Positions 30,036 to 39,414 of a DNA stretch of 64,000 nucleotides are shown here, in pieces (the stretch's first letter is position 1; each line of letters opens with the position of its first letter). Origin of the DNA: Argyresthia goedartella (lineage: Eukaryota; Arthropoda; Insecta; Lepidoptera; Argyresthiidae). Location: the NCBI GenBank assembly GCA_949825045.1, contig OX463824.1:32954001-33018000 (forward strand), given 5' to 3'. A program made the translations under genes and the position numbers. The notes under the pieces were generated by a model. The model did no database searches and was not told the DNA's origin. It worked only from the letters and a program-made list of their open reading frames with translations.

Positions 30036-32977
30036 AAAACGTTAAGTGACGGACTGTCCCTGATGGCACTGGGGAGCTTGTTCCAGAGCCTGATAGCACT
30101 GATCCTGAATCCTTGCCCATATGCGACTGAGTTGTGTTGAGGAGTTGCAAGCAGCGACCGAGTGTTTGATCTCCGAGACCTATCCGAAGAAAGAAACTCA
30201 AACCGATCACGCAGGAAGCTGGGGTAGCGAGGGTTGTGCAGAATATTGAAGAGTAGAATGAGAACATGGGTATCCCGGCGAAGACGAATTGGAAGCCACT
30301 GCAGTTCCCTACGACACTGGGAGACATGGTCATACTTACGCAGCCCGAAGACAAACCGAATCCCGAGATTTTGAAGTCGCTCGAGTTTGTTCAGTTGCTC
30401 TTCGTTCGCGCTGATCCAGCTGACATCTGCGTAATCAATGAGAGGAAGGAGAAGAGACTGGGCCAGAGTAATTTTAGTATGACGAGGCAGAAAGTTTTGA
30501 AGGCGCCTGAGGGAGTGAAATGTGGCAAAGACTCGTCTACTAACTTCGCAGACGTGAGCAGACCATGAAAGCTGATTGTCAAAGATAACTCCTAGATTTT
30601 TTGCCTTAGTACTGTACGGAATTATGGTTCCATCATAAGTTACAGGAACAAGAGGCAGATGCTGTAATACACTATGGGAGTGTCTGGAGCCGACAATCAT
30701 GGCTTGCGACTTACTGGGATTGACAAGTAGTCCATGAGACAGAGCCCAGCCCCTGATGTTCTCGAGATCGTCATTTAATGCACCCACAGAAGAAATCATA
30801 TCACTTGGAGAGAAATGGCGGTAGATTTGCAGATCATCGGCATAAAGATGGTAAGAAGAAGAAATGGCATCCGAAATGGAATTGATGAAGACGGAGAAAA
30901 GAAGAGGGGAAAGAATACCACCCTGAGGAACTCCAGAAGAAAGGTCGCACCACTCCGTGGAAGTCTCCTCGGACCTAATACGCTGCTGACGACCTCTCAG
31001 GTAGGAGCCGAACCAGCTGGCAGCGGCCGAGCAGACATTCAGGGACTTCAGTATCTCAACGAGGATGTCAAAATCAACACAGTTAAAGGCACTGCTAAAG
31101 TCTAGTAACGCTAACACAGTGATCTGCTTGATATCCATTGCTGATTCAATGTCATCGGTCACTTTAAGTAAGGCCGAGACGGTACTATGTCCCGGCCTGA
31201 ATCCGGACTGGAATTGATTCAACAGCCTGTTAGAGGAAAGATAGGAGGAGAGTTGAGTGTGGACAATCGATTCAAGGACTTTGGAAAGGAAAGGCAGGAT
31301 AGATATTGGACGATAATCTTTAAATGAAGATGGATTTGAGGTTTTGGGAAGAGGGATAACTAACGCCTTTTTCCACACATTAGGAAAAGAACACTGAGAT
31401 AGAGAGAAGTTAACAATGTGTGTAATGGCAGGTAGGAGGAAATCAAGGATGCTGTTTATCATTCTCGAGCAGATACTGTCGTCACCTACAGCTTTTGAGG
31501 AGATGGCAAGCACCGCCTTCTTAACCGTGTCAATTTCGACAAGACTGAAGTCGAATGGAGTAGTGGTGGGAGATGGCTTGGAGCGCAGAGAATGCAGGGT
31601 GGCATTTTTAACAGAGGGATTCATTACAACAGGAGGGTCGGAGAAGAAACTATTAGGACCATTGAGATCGACATCACCAACCAATTGATTCTGGGACTTG
31701 CCAACACCAAGGGTTCTAAGGAACTTCCACACTTGAGCCGGGGTATAATTTTCGATGCACTCATAGATATGGCGGCGCTTGGCAGCGCGACACATATGGT
31801 TGCACCGATTGCGGAGACATTTGAAGGCAGCAAAGTTTTCATCAGTGGGGTCCTTTTTGTAGAAGCATTTGGCTCTGTTCTTCTTTGCCATCAATCGCTT
31901 AATGGGATCAGAGAGCCAGGGCGCAGGGAGATGTTTTACTCGAACCTTTTTTACTGGTGCGTGCTTGTCGTAGAGTCCCAGAATAATTGTGTTGAAGTGG
32001 TGAATCTTGTCGTCAACGGTCTCACTAGTGATGACAGGCGACCAATCAATCGAGGCGGCATCAGACTTTAGGACAGTAGGGTCTATACCCCTAAAACTAC
32101 GAGCAAAAATGAATTTACCTCTGCTTTTAGGAGGCCTAACCTTGTACGATAGATACACTAGGTCATGGAAAGAGAAAGGAGAGTTAAATTGACCATGGGC
32201 AGCAACTTTGTCTACATTAGAGGTTATCATGATATCGAGAAGAGATTGAGTGCAATGGGGCTGAAAATGAGTAGCGTTGAGAGGAAGAACATGCAAATTG
32301 AAAGAATTGATAATGGCCTGGAGTTGGGCAGAGCGAGAGTCATTCTTAATAAGACAAGTATTAAAATCGCCGAGGATGAGAGTGTTATCATAAAGAGGAG
32401 TCAGCTCATTGAGCAGAGACTCGAATGTATCGAAGTAATCAATGTGAAGAGAGGGACTGTAGAGAACACCGAGCAGAACTTTATTATGGTGAAGACAGAT
32501 TTCAAGAAAAAGATGTTCTGCCGACTCAGAGTACACATTCGGGGAAGCACTTACAACTCTACAAGGAATGTCGGAGCGGAGGTAAATGGCTACACCACCA
32601 CCTGCCTTCCCAACTCTGTCGTTCCGATAGAGCCGGAAATCAGGCAATGAGTACATGGTGGATGGTAGGGACGGTTTGAGAAACGATTCTGATATAAGAA
32701 TTCCATCCACATGTTTGCCACTAAACGCCTCAAGTAGGTCCAGGTAACTGGAGTGGATGCTCTGGGCATTTATATGAACGAGGTTAAGATTATTTTCCAG
32801 GCCACCAAAGACAGTCGAGAGTTTGGCCGATAACGATTCCTCCACAATGGAGGTGTCGTTCGCCATATTTGTATAATCATCGCTTGATGAACATGATAAG
32901 ATACAGTTGTCAAAAATATAACGTATGCTATCCATATATAATAGTTTAAAATATAATATTAATACTAATAAATACAA
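29156..32977 (-). CDS. chimeric LINE ORF: LINE A endonuclease/RT fused in frame to LINE B RT
   Basis: One open frame of 1273 codons. Residues about 65-285 are an apurinic-type endonuclease: LVHINAQSI, an E-S-F motif, GGGVAIYLR, LILGDFN and SLLDIMIT. Residues about 480-760 are a reverse transcriptase: KDYRPISILP, GFRPGHST, LLDFSSAFNCVD, SSGVPQGGILSPLLF, and YADD at 712-715. A LINE C-terminal region follows to about residue 981 (P-S-L-N-V-F). From N982 the protein becomes a second, different RT starting just before its own catalytic FADD (997-1000) and running to that element's natural C-terminus. Normal LINE ORF2 proteins have one such motif. The join is most simply a LINE B copy, 5'-truncated, landing in the 3' end of LINE A in the same orientation. 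Whether the fusion is made or active is unknown. The first ATG is uncertain; a later one near 32860 (M-A-N-D-T) may be the real start. Confidence 0.9.
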   Translation of the reverse strand: MYLLVLILYFKLLYMDSIRYIFDNCILSCSSSDDYTNMANDTSIVEESLSAKLSTVFGGLENNLNLVHINAQSIHSSYLDLLEAFSGKHVDGILISESFLKPSLPSTMYSLPDFRLYRNDRVGKAGGGVAIYLRSDIPCRVVSASPNVYSESAEHLFLEICLHHNKVLLGVLYSPSLHIDYFDTFESLLNELTPLYDNTLILGDFNTCLIKNDSRSAQLQAIINSFNLHVLPLNATHFQPHCTQSLLDIMITSNVDKVAAHGQFNSPFSFHDLVYLSYKVRPPKSRGKFIFARSFRGIDPTVLKSDAASIDWSPVITSETVDDKIHHFNTIILGLYDKHAPVKKVRVKHLPAPWLSDPIKRLMAKKNRAKCFYKKDPTDENFAAFKCLRNRCNHMCRAAKRRHIYECIENYTPAQVWKFLRTLGVGKSQNQLVGDVDLNGPNSFFSDPPVVMNPSVKNATLHSLRSKPSPTTTPFDFSLVEIDTVKKAVLAISSKAVGDDSICSRMINSILDFLLPAITHIVNFSLSQCSFPNVWKKALVIPLPKTSNPSSFKDYRPISILPFLSKVLESIVHTQLSSYLSSNRLLNQFQSGFRPGHSTVSALLKVTDDIESAMDIKQITVLALLDFSSAFNCVDFDILVEILKSLNVCSAAASWFGSYLRGRQQRIRSEETSTEWCDLSSGVPQGGILSPLLFSVFINSISDAISSSYHLYADDLQIYRHFSPSDMISSVGALNDDLENIRGWALSHGLLVNPSKSQAMIVGSRHSHSVLQHLPLVPVTYDGTIIPYSTKAKNLGVIFDNQLSWSAHVCEVSRRVFATFHSLRRLQNFLPRHTKITLAQSLLLPLIDYADVSWISANEEQLNKLERLQNLGIRFVFGLRKYDHVSQCRRELQWLPIRLRRDTHVLILLFNILHNPRYPSFLRDRFEFLSSDRSRRSNTRSLLATPQHNSVAYGQGFRISAIRLWNKLPSAIRDSPSLNVFNDLPFMVEKLTDIVLFADDTSLVFKIERQKGEFDDVNGVLSLTLNWFTVNNLLLNAGKTKCIKFSLPNVRQVETSLVLDNSTLELVNDTKFLGITIDSKLQWGPHIDKLAGKLSSAAYAVRNIRQSTDVATSRLVYFSYFHSVMSYGILLWGKAADIQTIFILQKRAIRAIYNLKRTDSLRELFKEIDILTVASQFIFENIMYVRKNLTTFSKLSDSCNVYLRNNHRLCAPRYRLAKVSNSFKGQCILYYNKIPLEILKLPLEQFKKHVKATLSKKGYYNVQDYLNDRTVWG

Positions 32978-32999
32978 ATATATATGCTTGTTTTTACTT

Positions 33000-33330
33000 A
33001 ATTATAAATATATAAAATATCTACTATCTTAATCACACCAAGTTACTTGCCTGAACCAGTCCTACACTGGGTCTGCTTGGAGAGGAATAACCTAGTTACA
33101 TAGATGGAGAATTAACAGTAACACAATTTTCGAGACAAATACGTAATGCTGGGTCATAACATAATCTTAACTTATAATCATCATTATCAAACACAAAACA
33201 AAATATATGCATGACAAAAATTCAATGTTACGCAGAAATGGAGAAAAAAAAAAAAAAGACAAATGTGTTCTGTGGACAAGTTTGTGTCAACAACAGATTG
33301 ACAGATGATGACATTATGTATAAAATTTTA
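33000..33330. other. LINE A spacer and 5' edge of the antisense LINE insert
   Basis: AT-rich, with a run of 14 A at 33247-33260. It lies between ORF2 of LINE A and the inserted plus-strand LINE; the precise insertion boundary was not resolved. Confidence 0.4.
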
Positions 33331-34245
33331 ACAGACCATGAAGCGAAAAGTGCATAGTAATATTATTATGGAAATCAAAAATATCCTTTATAAATGTTCC
33401 CAAAAAAATTTTGCTGTAATTTTGGTTTGGATCCCTAGTCATTCTGGCATTATTGGTAATGATCACGTTGATGAGTTGGCTAAACGTGCGGCCTTAGATA
33501 ATAACAGTAATCGAAAGTACTTCTCTAACCACTGTTATGACTTGCTCAGCATTCCCGGTAAAGATCTTCAGAAGACTTGGTCAGATGTGTGGCATGAATC
33601 AAGTCGAAATAAAGGAGCTTTTTACGCTTCAATTCAGCCAAGTATTCCAAGCAAACCATGGTTTTTCAATTTTAAAAAACTACCAAAGATATTAGTGACA
33701 ATTTTATGCAGAATACGCTTAGGTCACTGCTGTTCTCCAGTGTTTTTAAAGAAGATAAAAATCAGAGATTCCTCCATTTGCGAGTGCGGTCTTGAGGATG
33801 GGTCCGTTGACCATATTTTCTTTAACTGCCCCATTTATGGCCTTGATTCCTTGTACTCCCTAATACCCTCAATCGGTCTCCCTATCCCTACTAATATTCG
33901 CCACCTTCTTTCTCTATTCCCCAACCCAAAGATAGTATTTTTATTAGCTAAATTTATCCATATTAACAAAATAAAATTATAATAGATATGTATCCCCTTC
34001 CTTCCCTTTATGTTATTGTGTTGTCCCTTAGTTTATCTTGTGTGTGTTATGTATATATTGCATGAAACTAAACGATAATGTAAAACTTTATTTCGGATAG
34101 ACACCTACTAAAATGTATTCAGCCAATTTAAGATTTGCCCCGCGTCTCTTCACATGTGCCTCCACTACATGATACTGGCAGAAATTGTCTGGCAACAGCA
34201 GGACAGATTGCCATTAGTTAAAAAATGAAAATGAAAATGAAATGA
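33331..34245 (+). mobile_element. LINE C, 5'-truncated, inserted between ORF1 and ORF2 of LINE A
   Basis: A 3' fragment of a LINE in the opposite orientation to LINE A: RNase H coding (33338-33982), a 250-bp 3' UTR and a GAAAAT repeat tail ending near 34245. Its position splits LINE A's ORF1 from its ORF2. Confidence 0.75.
33338..33982 (+). pseudogene. RNase H and zinc-knuckle C-terminus of an I-like LINE (214 aa)
   Basis: Residues about 30-60 read ILVWIPSHSGIIGNDHVDEL, the end of a LINE-type RNase H domain (H-S-G and the last catalytic Asp). Residues about 147-165 read ICECGLEDGSVDHIFFNCP, the CCHC zinc-finger-like motif typical of I/R1/Jockey-type C-termini. RNase H after the RT suggests the I group. 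The open frame is preceded by a stop at 33329, and the catalytic start of RNase H and all of the RT are missing, so this is only a 5'-truncated remnant. Confidence 0.8.
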
Positions 34246-34389
34246 AGCGAAAAAATATAATTTAACTTTGAGAAACGAGGGTTGTAAGAAGAAAAGTACA
34301 AAAATTCATACCCACGCGAAAATAGAATCGACCTGTGTGTAACCCGACCAAAATGCGAAGTGCGGTGAGGAGACCGCGTCGCCGACGAA
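34246..34389. other. LINE A ORF1-ORF2 spacer
   Basis: Short non-coding sequence between the LINE C tail and the stop codon of ORF1. Confidence 0.45.
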
Positions 34390-35214
34390 TCATTTCTTGA
34401 TTGCAGTCACCTCAGCCTTCTTGACGCCGGCGCCGGGACGACGTTTGGGTATTGGGGCAGGTGGCGCTGCAGCAGGAGCACCAGCCGCCGCTGGCTTCCG
34501 CGCAGGAGCGTCCTTGCCCCTGGGCTCAGTGGCAGAAGATGGAAACTTGTCCATCAACTCCTGCAGCTCCATCATCGACTCGACCTTTTGCCTGCACTTG
34601 TTTGGGAGCAACAGGACGATCCTGCCTTCCGATGACCAACAGTTCCGCATGCCGAAGTGCTTCCTGCCAGCTGCAAATACCTCATGTCTCGACTTAGTCA
34701 GGAATTCTGACAAAGATATGCCTGTCCCTTTCAATACAGTCTTGCCTTTCCAGGCTTCTGACCGGGACTTGAAGGACATAAACCTGACAAGCAATGGACG
34801 AGGTTTTGATGCCTTGCTCTTTGACCCAAGCCTATGGGCGACACCAACATCCAAAGCGCACTGTGGTGGCAACTTCATTTGGTTGCGCAACACTGCCCGA
34901 ACAGTTTCATCAGCATCCTCATCACCTACCTCCGGCACTCCATGCAAGAGAAGGATCTTGCGCCGTGATGCCTGCTCCAGACGGTCTTGTCCTACCAGCA
35001 ACAGCTCCATTTGGCCGCGCACCAAGTCCAAGGCACCCCACACAAAGGCCTTGAACTCCGTAAATTCCTGGGCAATGTTGCTGATCTCTTGTGGGTTACT
35101 TGACAGTGACATTGTGGCTTTCTCCTTGAGATCCTTCTCATATGCTGCCATCTGGGTATTAAAAGTGGCCTTGATCTGCTCCATCTTCTTGTCGAGCATT
35201 GTGTATAAATCCAT
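34390..35214 (-). CDS. LINE ORF1 protein (274 aa)
   Basis: An intact minus-strand frame of the kind encoded first in two-ORF LINEs: an RNA-binding chaperone of the retrotransposon particle. The N-terminus (1-75) is predicted helical and coiled-coil-like, with an EKDLKEKAT segment. A central globular region follows: RRKILLLHGVPE, AHRLG, RPLLVRFMSFKSRSEAW and LKGTGISLSEFLTKSRHEVF, a layout reminiscent of the RRM-like ORF1 domains. The C-terminus is a basic Ala/Pro tail (PAAAGAPAAAPPAP, ending A-I-K-K). There is no CCHC zinc knuckle. It lies upstream, in the same direction, of the LINE ORF2 at 32977, and I take it as ORF1 of LINE A; the intervening DNA is partly a later insertion. Confidence 0.75.
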   Translation of the reverse strand: MDLYTMLDKKMEQIKATFNTQMAAYEKDLKEKATMSLSSNPQEISNIAQEFTEFKAFVWGALDLVRGQMELLLVGQDRLEQASRRKILLLHGVPEVGDEDADETVRAVLRNQMKLPPQCALDVGVAHRLGSKSKASKPRPLLVRFMSFKSRSEAWKGKTVLKGTGISLSEFLTKSRHEVFAAGRKHFGMRNCWSSEGRIVLLLPNKCRQKVESMMELQELMDKFPSSATEPRGKDAPARKPAAAGAPAAAPPAPIPKRRPGAGVKKAEVTAIKK

Positions 35215-35686
35215 GACTGTGTTCTAGTGATGAATTGAGGTGAGATGTTGAGATGTAAATTATTGACCCAGTGTAAGGGGGGGTTCAGGCCAAGTTTAAA
35301 ATGAAAATTATTTCCATTAATTAAGGATTTAGATTTTTAAATTAAATTATTTACAGACACACAATTTTTTGTTGTTTACTTTAGGCTACCCTCCTCAAAA
35401 AAACATAACATGCCTCTTTTTCCACAACATACTCGCCCTGAGGGCCTTAGATCACAACAACGCCTAGCCACCAAGATTGCTAAACTCACTTACATGTATA
35501 AAGTACGGACACGTACTCGTGTCGGATGACGGATGGCGCTTGACTGCTTTAAAATTGCTAAGATAAGCTTAAGATTTGTTGCTCAATTCTAACTCGTACG
35601 CTCATAACAATAAGATCAGTTCAAAGTCAAAATGCTGAGCTTGATGCCCTGCTGTTTGTACCCTATCTAGCCGGCGCTTGTGTTGT
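35215..35686. other. probable LINE A 5' UTR and flank
   Basis: Lies upstream of ORF1 on the minus strand. The 5' end of the element cannot be fixed. No other frame. Confidence 0.35.
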
Positions 35687-35796
35687 GTAAGTTATATACT
35701 TATGTATGAGTATGCGAGGGCGACAATGACGTCACGCGACTGTAAGTTATATACTTATGTATGAGTATGCGAGGGCGACACACGGGCCGTCACGCG
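35687..35796. repeat. 55-bp tandem duplication
   Basis: GTAAGTTATATACTTATGTA followed by TGAGTATGCGAGGGCGACA begins at 35687 and again at 35742. The copies differ around ATGACG versus CACGGGCC. Confidence 0.9.
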
Positions 35797-35984
35797 ACTG
35801 TAAGCGGATCCGGGTTACGGCATTAGTGAAGCCATGCCACGCTGAACCGTCCCACGGGAAAAACACCCTTATTTGGAACAGTACAAGGTTCACGGGTTTT
35901 GAACGAAGGAGTTGGTTGGTGTCCGACGATCTGGTTGCGGAGGATAACAAAACAGCTGAGCTGCTTTCAAGCAGACCTCCGAGC

Positions 35985-35987
35985 GCG

Positions 35988-36036
<49 letters not shown>
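35985..36036. repeat. (GCC)n microsatellite
   Basis: About 16 consecutive GCC units. Homopolymeric Ala or Pro frames through it are artefacts of the repeat. Confidence 0.9.
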
Positions 36037-36038
<2 letters not shown>

Positions 36039-36483
36039 TCCTATTAGATTACTGCGTATTTTCTTCCACACGTTGGTATAAGTAATTTTATCTAGGTACC
36101 GACATAGCTAACTCTAACACGGACGGCATGACTAAAGCTGAAAAAAAGTTCATTTGAAATATGTCTGAGCAGGTTATTATGTGAGGTTGAGTAACACCCC
36201 GCCGGTGTGAACAGACACACTCATGGAGTCTTATCCCCAATGAATACATCAAGTGACTGCGGAAACTCTGTCAGGAGTTCCAAGAAAAATCAAGAATTAA
36301 AATAACAATATCTCCTTTTGGAGATAAGCTCGAATATTTATTTATTGTGTTCTATTTATTTATTTTATAGTAATTACGTAGGGTTTATTGTGATTTATTT
36401 GATAGTATATTTATTTTATTTATTTCTTTTAACTCTAATTTGTACACTAGGACTACCTCTCTATATTTTATTTTTCTCTTTTC

Positions 36484-36585
36484 TTCACAGGTTAGCTGTA
36501 AGAAATTTCTTTTTAGAAATAAGCTCACCTTTGCATACTGTTTCTGTTATAATTTCCACTGTGTTTTCTGTGCAATAAAGGATTA
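36484..36585 (+). mobile_element. LINE 3' tail (GATAAGCTCGCC family)
   Basis: GTTAGCTGTAAGAAATTTCT, AGAAATAAGCTCACCTTTGC, then TTCTGTGCAATAAAGGAT. A partial second copy of the block (GGAGATAAGCTCGAATATTT) lies at 36318-36340, so two tails are stacked. Confidence 0.65.
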
Positions 36586-36632
36586 TATATAAAAGCTCGC
36601 CTTCTTACATATGTTTACTTTGAACGATAAGT

Positions 36633-36692
36633 AGTATTCATTATTCCACACACATGCATAAATTTATGCATGTGTGTGGAATAATGAATACT
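36633..36692. repeat. perfect 60-bp palindrome with no spacer
   Basis: Each base from 36633 to 36662 pairs with its mirror from 36663 to 36692 (checked base by base). The arm reads AGTATTCATTATTCCACACA then CATGCATAAA. It begins about 50 bp after a LINE 3' tail. Confidence 0.95.
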
Positions 36693-38270
36693 TAGTTAAA
36701 TGAAAATGTATATAAGAATGTACATTAACTTGCTAGAACTTTACAATTGGAGTAATCTAGGTCACGGTGATGCTCACGGAAGCCACTGAGAGCTATTGTT
36801 CAACAGCTTCCGGACTCCGTCCGGACCCATCATCAGAATATTTAAGCTCTATCTTACTTTTGGAACTCTATCACTCAATGATAGGGGACATGACCATCCA
36901 CCGGCAGTTTCGCTGCTAGTACGAGCAGGGCTGCTACTTGCTTGGTACTCGCTAAACTCCGGAAGTTTGTAACCCGCCGCGTTGAACTGTAAATCTACAA
37001 ATAAATGAGGAGGCTTACTCCATCCGGTGATCCGGTCGCTAAGTTACGGTTCCTGCTGCAGTTAGTTATTGCTCAGTTCGGGTCAGTTCGGTTCAACTAA
37101 CTCATTTACTGCATAATCCGCGGTATTATTCATCCGGTATTATGTTATTTACCTTCCTTAGCCGCCGCGGTCTCCAGCTCAAAGCCGCTAATGGTTATTC
37201 CGAGATAAGGGGACATAAAATATCTCTGAAATTGTCTTTTGTGGAATACGATTATACGTATTATATTAACCCAATTATGAACGAATATAGTTTCTTATGA
37301 TTATTTATGGCTCCGACATTCGTGTTGTGCGTCTATAGTGGTGTGACTAAAATTCTTGACCATGTCTTGGGTTTCTGTTTCAGGCATGTAACGTCCTGCA
37401 ATAAGAAGTACACCATTTTAGTTGTGTAAAATAAGGGCCGCGACGAGACTTCACGAGACGACGACGCGACGGCGGCGGCGCGGCGGCGGCGCGGCGGCCT
37501 CGACACGATTATCCAACTTCCCATACCTACATACAGCCGTTAGGTGCCTTTACTACTAAACTTTGGGACCAAATTGCGGACTAAATAATATACATAAATT
37601 AATAAATTATACACGTAAACTAAGGTTAATGAAAAACTACTCTAATTTCGGGATATTCAAAATAACGCTCTAATGTCGGTGTATTTATGTTTCATGTTTT
37701 ATTCGCGATTGAGTAGGTCTAGGTGCACACCACACATACAAAATATATTCTAGTGTGAAATCTAATACCCCAGCACATAACTGGCGCTGGGAATTCTAAA
37801 TCAAGGGCAACACAACAAAAAAAAAATGACATTGCGGCGAGGAAGACGCGACAGGACGTCCCCATAGAAACGAAGAGCGAGTTAGGTAATAGCACGCGTA
37901 AATTCATTCTATGTTTTCTTTCTACCGCTCCAAGAAGTGAAATTATATCGGTAACTTTTTCCTTTTAATGTATTTCCCATAAATTGAAGTGTTTTGCCAT
38001 TTTTAATTGATTTAAGACCTCAAAAGGGAATAGCAAAATACCCCGAAATTGAAGCAATAATTATAAGGCATCAGCCTAATTTCGCGGGTTACACCGAAAT
38101 TAAAGTAATCATGCATCGTATTTATTTCTTAATAACTTAAAGAGTTATATCTTATTTAATTATTGTTATGTTTGATTGTAATGCTGTTTAGTCTAACAGT
38201 ATAAAAAACTAATGACGTGATATGGATTATCCACAAGAAATCTTATTTTATTATCTTCTTTTCGAGTCGA
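36693..38270. other. non-coding stretch with a GGC-rich block
   Basis: No supported gene. 36770-37010 contains two-part inverted CGGACTCCGTCCGGAC. 37432-37503 is a dense CGACG/GGCGGC block. CCGGTATTATTCATCCGGTATTATG at 37110-37145 is a short direct repeat. Confidence 0.35.
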
Positions 38271-38278
38271 CGGTCATC

Positions 38279-39128
38279 TCAGATACGGGCGGCCCAAAAG
38301 GCCGCAACCGCAATAGCTCGCTCGGTAGCCTTATACAGCTCCTCGTCCGTGCAGGTTGTGGGGCACGCAGGGCACCCAGTCATGTGCGCAATCGTCTGTC
38401 TCGGGTATCCACAGACGCACGCCGTGTCTAGTTCCGAGATGATGCCCCACCTCGCCAGTTTAGCTCTGGACCTCCCCACTCCAGCTCTGAGACGGTTGAG
38501 AGATTTCCAGATCGGCCAGCTGAGCTTGTATCCTTCAGCTAGTTTCTCTTTCACGCAGTTGCTCGGGTCTGTAGGGTTCAGTCGTGACTGCCACTTGGCG
38601 AGGCGTGTAGTTTGAGCTGGTTAACTTAGCGGCTGCACTGAGTGCAGGAAGCTTTTTCTGGAACGCAGCCTGGGCCTGGCTGGTACATGGTTGAACAGGG
38701 GATGCCGTCTGTCATGTGTCTGCTTTGACCTTTCAACCGAGCTAGAGACAGATCTCCGAACCTCCGGGGGGGCTATTCCTGCTAGCTGGTACAGCTTGTC
38801 GGTTAGTGTGGGTTTCAGACAGCCCGTTATGAATCGACATGACTCGTTCAATGCCACGTCGACCAGCTTTGCGTGCGTTGAACGTTCCCACACAGGGCAG
38901 GCGTACTCAGCCGCAGAGTAGCACAGCGCCAGAGCTGTGGTGCGCAGGACGGTTGGCTTTGCTCCCCAGGATGTCGTGGTCAGCCTCTTGAGCAGGTTGT
39001 TGCGTGTGCAAACTTTTTGTTGGGTCTTCGTGCAATGCTGCTTCATTGTCAGGCTTCTGTCTAGGGTTACGCCGAGGTACTTAGGGAAACTATTGTGGGA
39101 CAGTTTTACGTCTCTCCATATGATGTTA
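38279..39128 (-). pseudogene. LINE reverse-transcriptase C-terminal fragment with CCHC motif
   Basis: The minus-strand frame starts after the catalytic motif with FPKYLGVTLDRSLTMKQH, continues through LCYSAAEYACPVWERSTHAK and GIAPPEVRR, and ends with LSWPIWKSLNRLRAGVGR and CVCGYPRQTIAHMTGCP, a zinc-knuckle-like end. Only one in-frame stop (TAA at 38621-38623) interrupts about 280 codons. The RT active site and endonuclease are missing. It is a 5'-truncated Jockey/CR1-type LINE; the clade is not certain. Confidence 0.8.
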
Positions 39129-39414
39129 AGTTTTTATTATATTAGTTTATATATAAGATTTTATTATGAAAACATTTCATAAAAGTGTTGGTTTCTTAGA
39201 AAGCCTAAAAAGTTATTGTCTATTTTAAATAAGAAAAAAGTACTCTTAATGTATTACTGTTTAGAATTTATTCAATACAAATAATACACCAAATAGAACT
39301 TAGAAGAAGTAGGCTTAGAATATAACATACCTATAATTTGTAAGGTATATATAAGTAAATATAAATAAAACCTATGTAGGTATTTCTGTTTTAGGAGATC
39401 AAGCTGTCACCAAA
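39129..39414. other. AT-rich non-coding spacer
   Basis: Lies between the LINE fragment and the atypical reverse transcriptase. Nothing recognised. Confidence 0.35.

Noticed and set aside
30004..32679. Many plus-strand open frames across the LINE ORF (up to 161 aa)
   Set aside because: Antisense shadows of the 1273-codon minus-strand frame.
34397..35227. 276-aa plus-strand frame opposite LINE ORF1
   Set aside because: Exactly antisense to the ORF1 frame, which has the coherent protein features. The plus-strand translation has none.
35757..36081. Poly-Ala and poly-Pro proteins
   Set aside because: Produced by the (GCC)n microsatellite.
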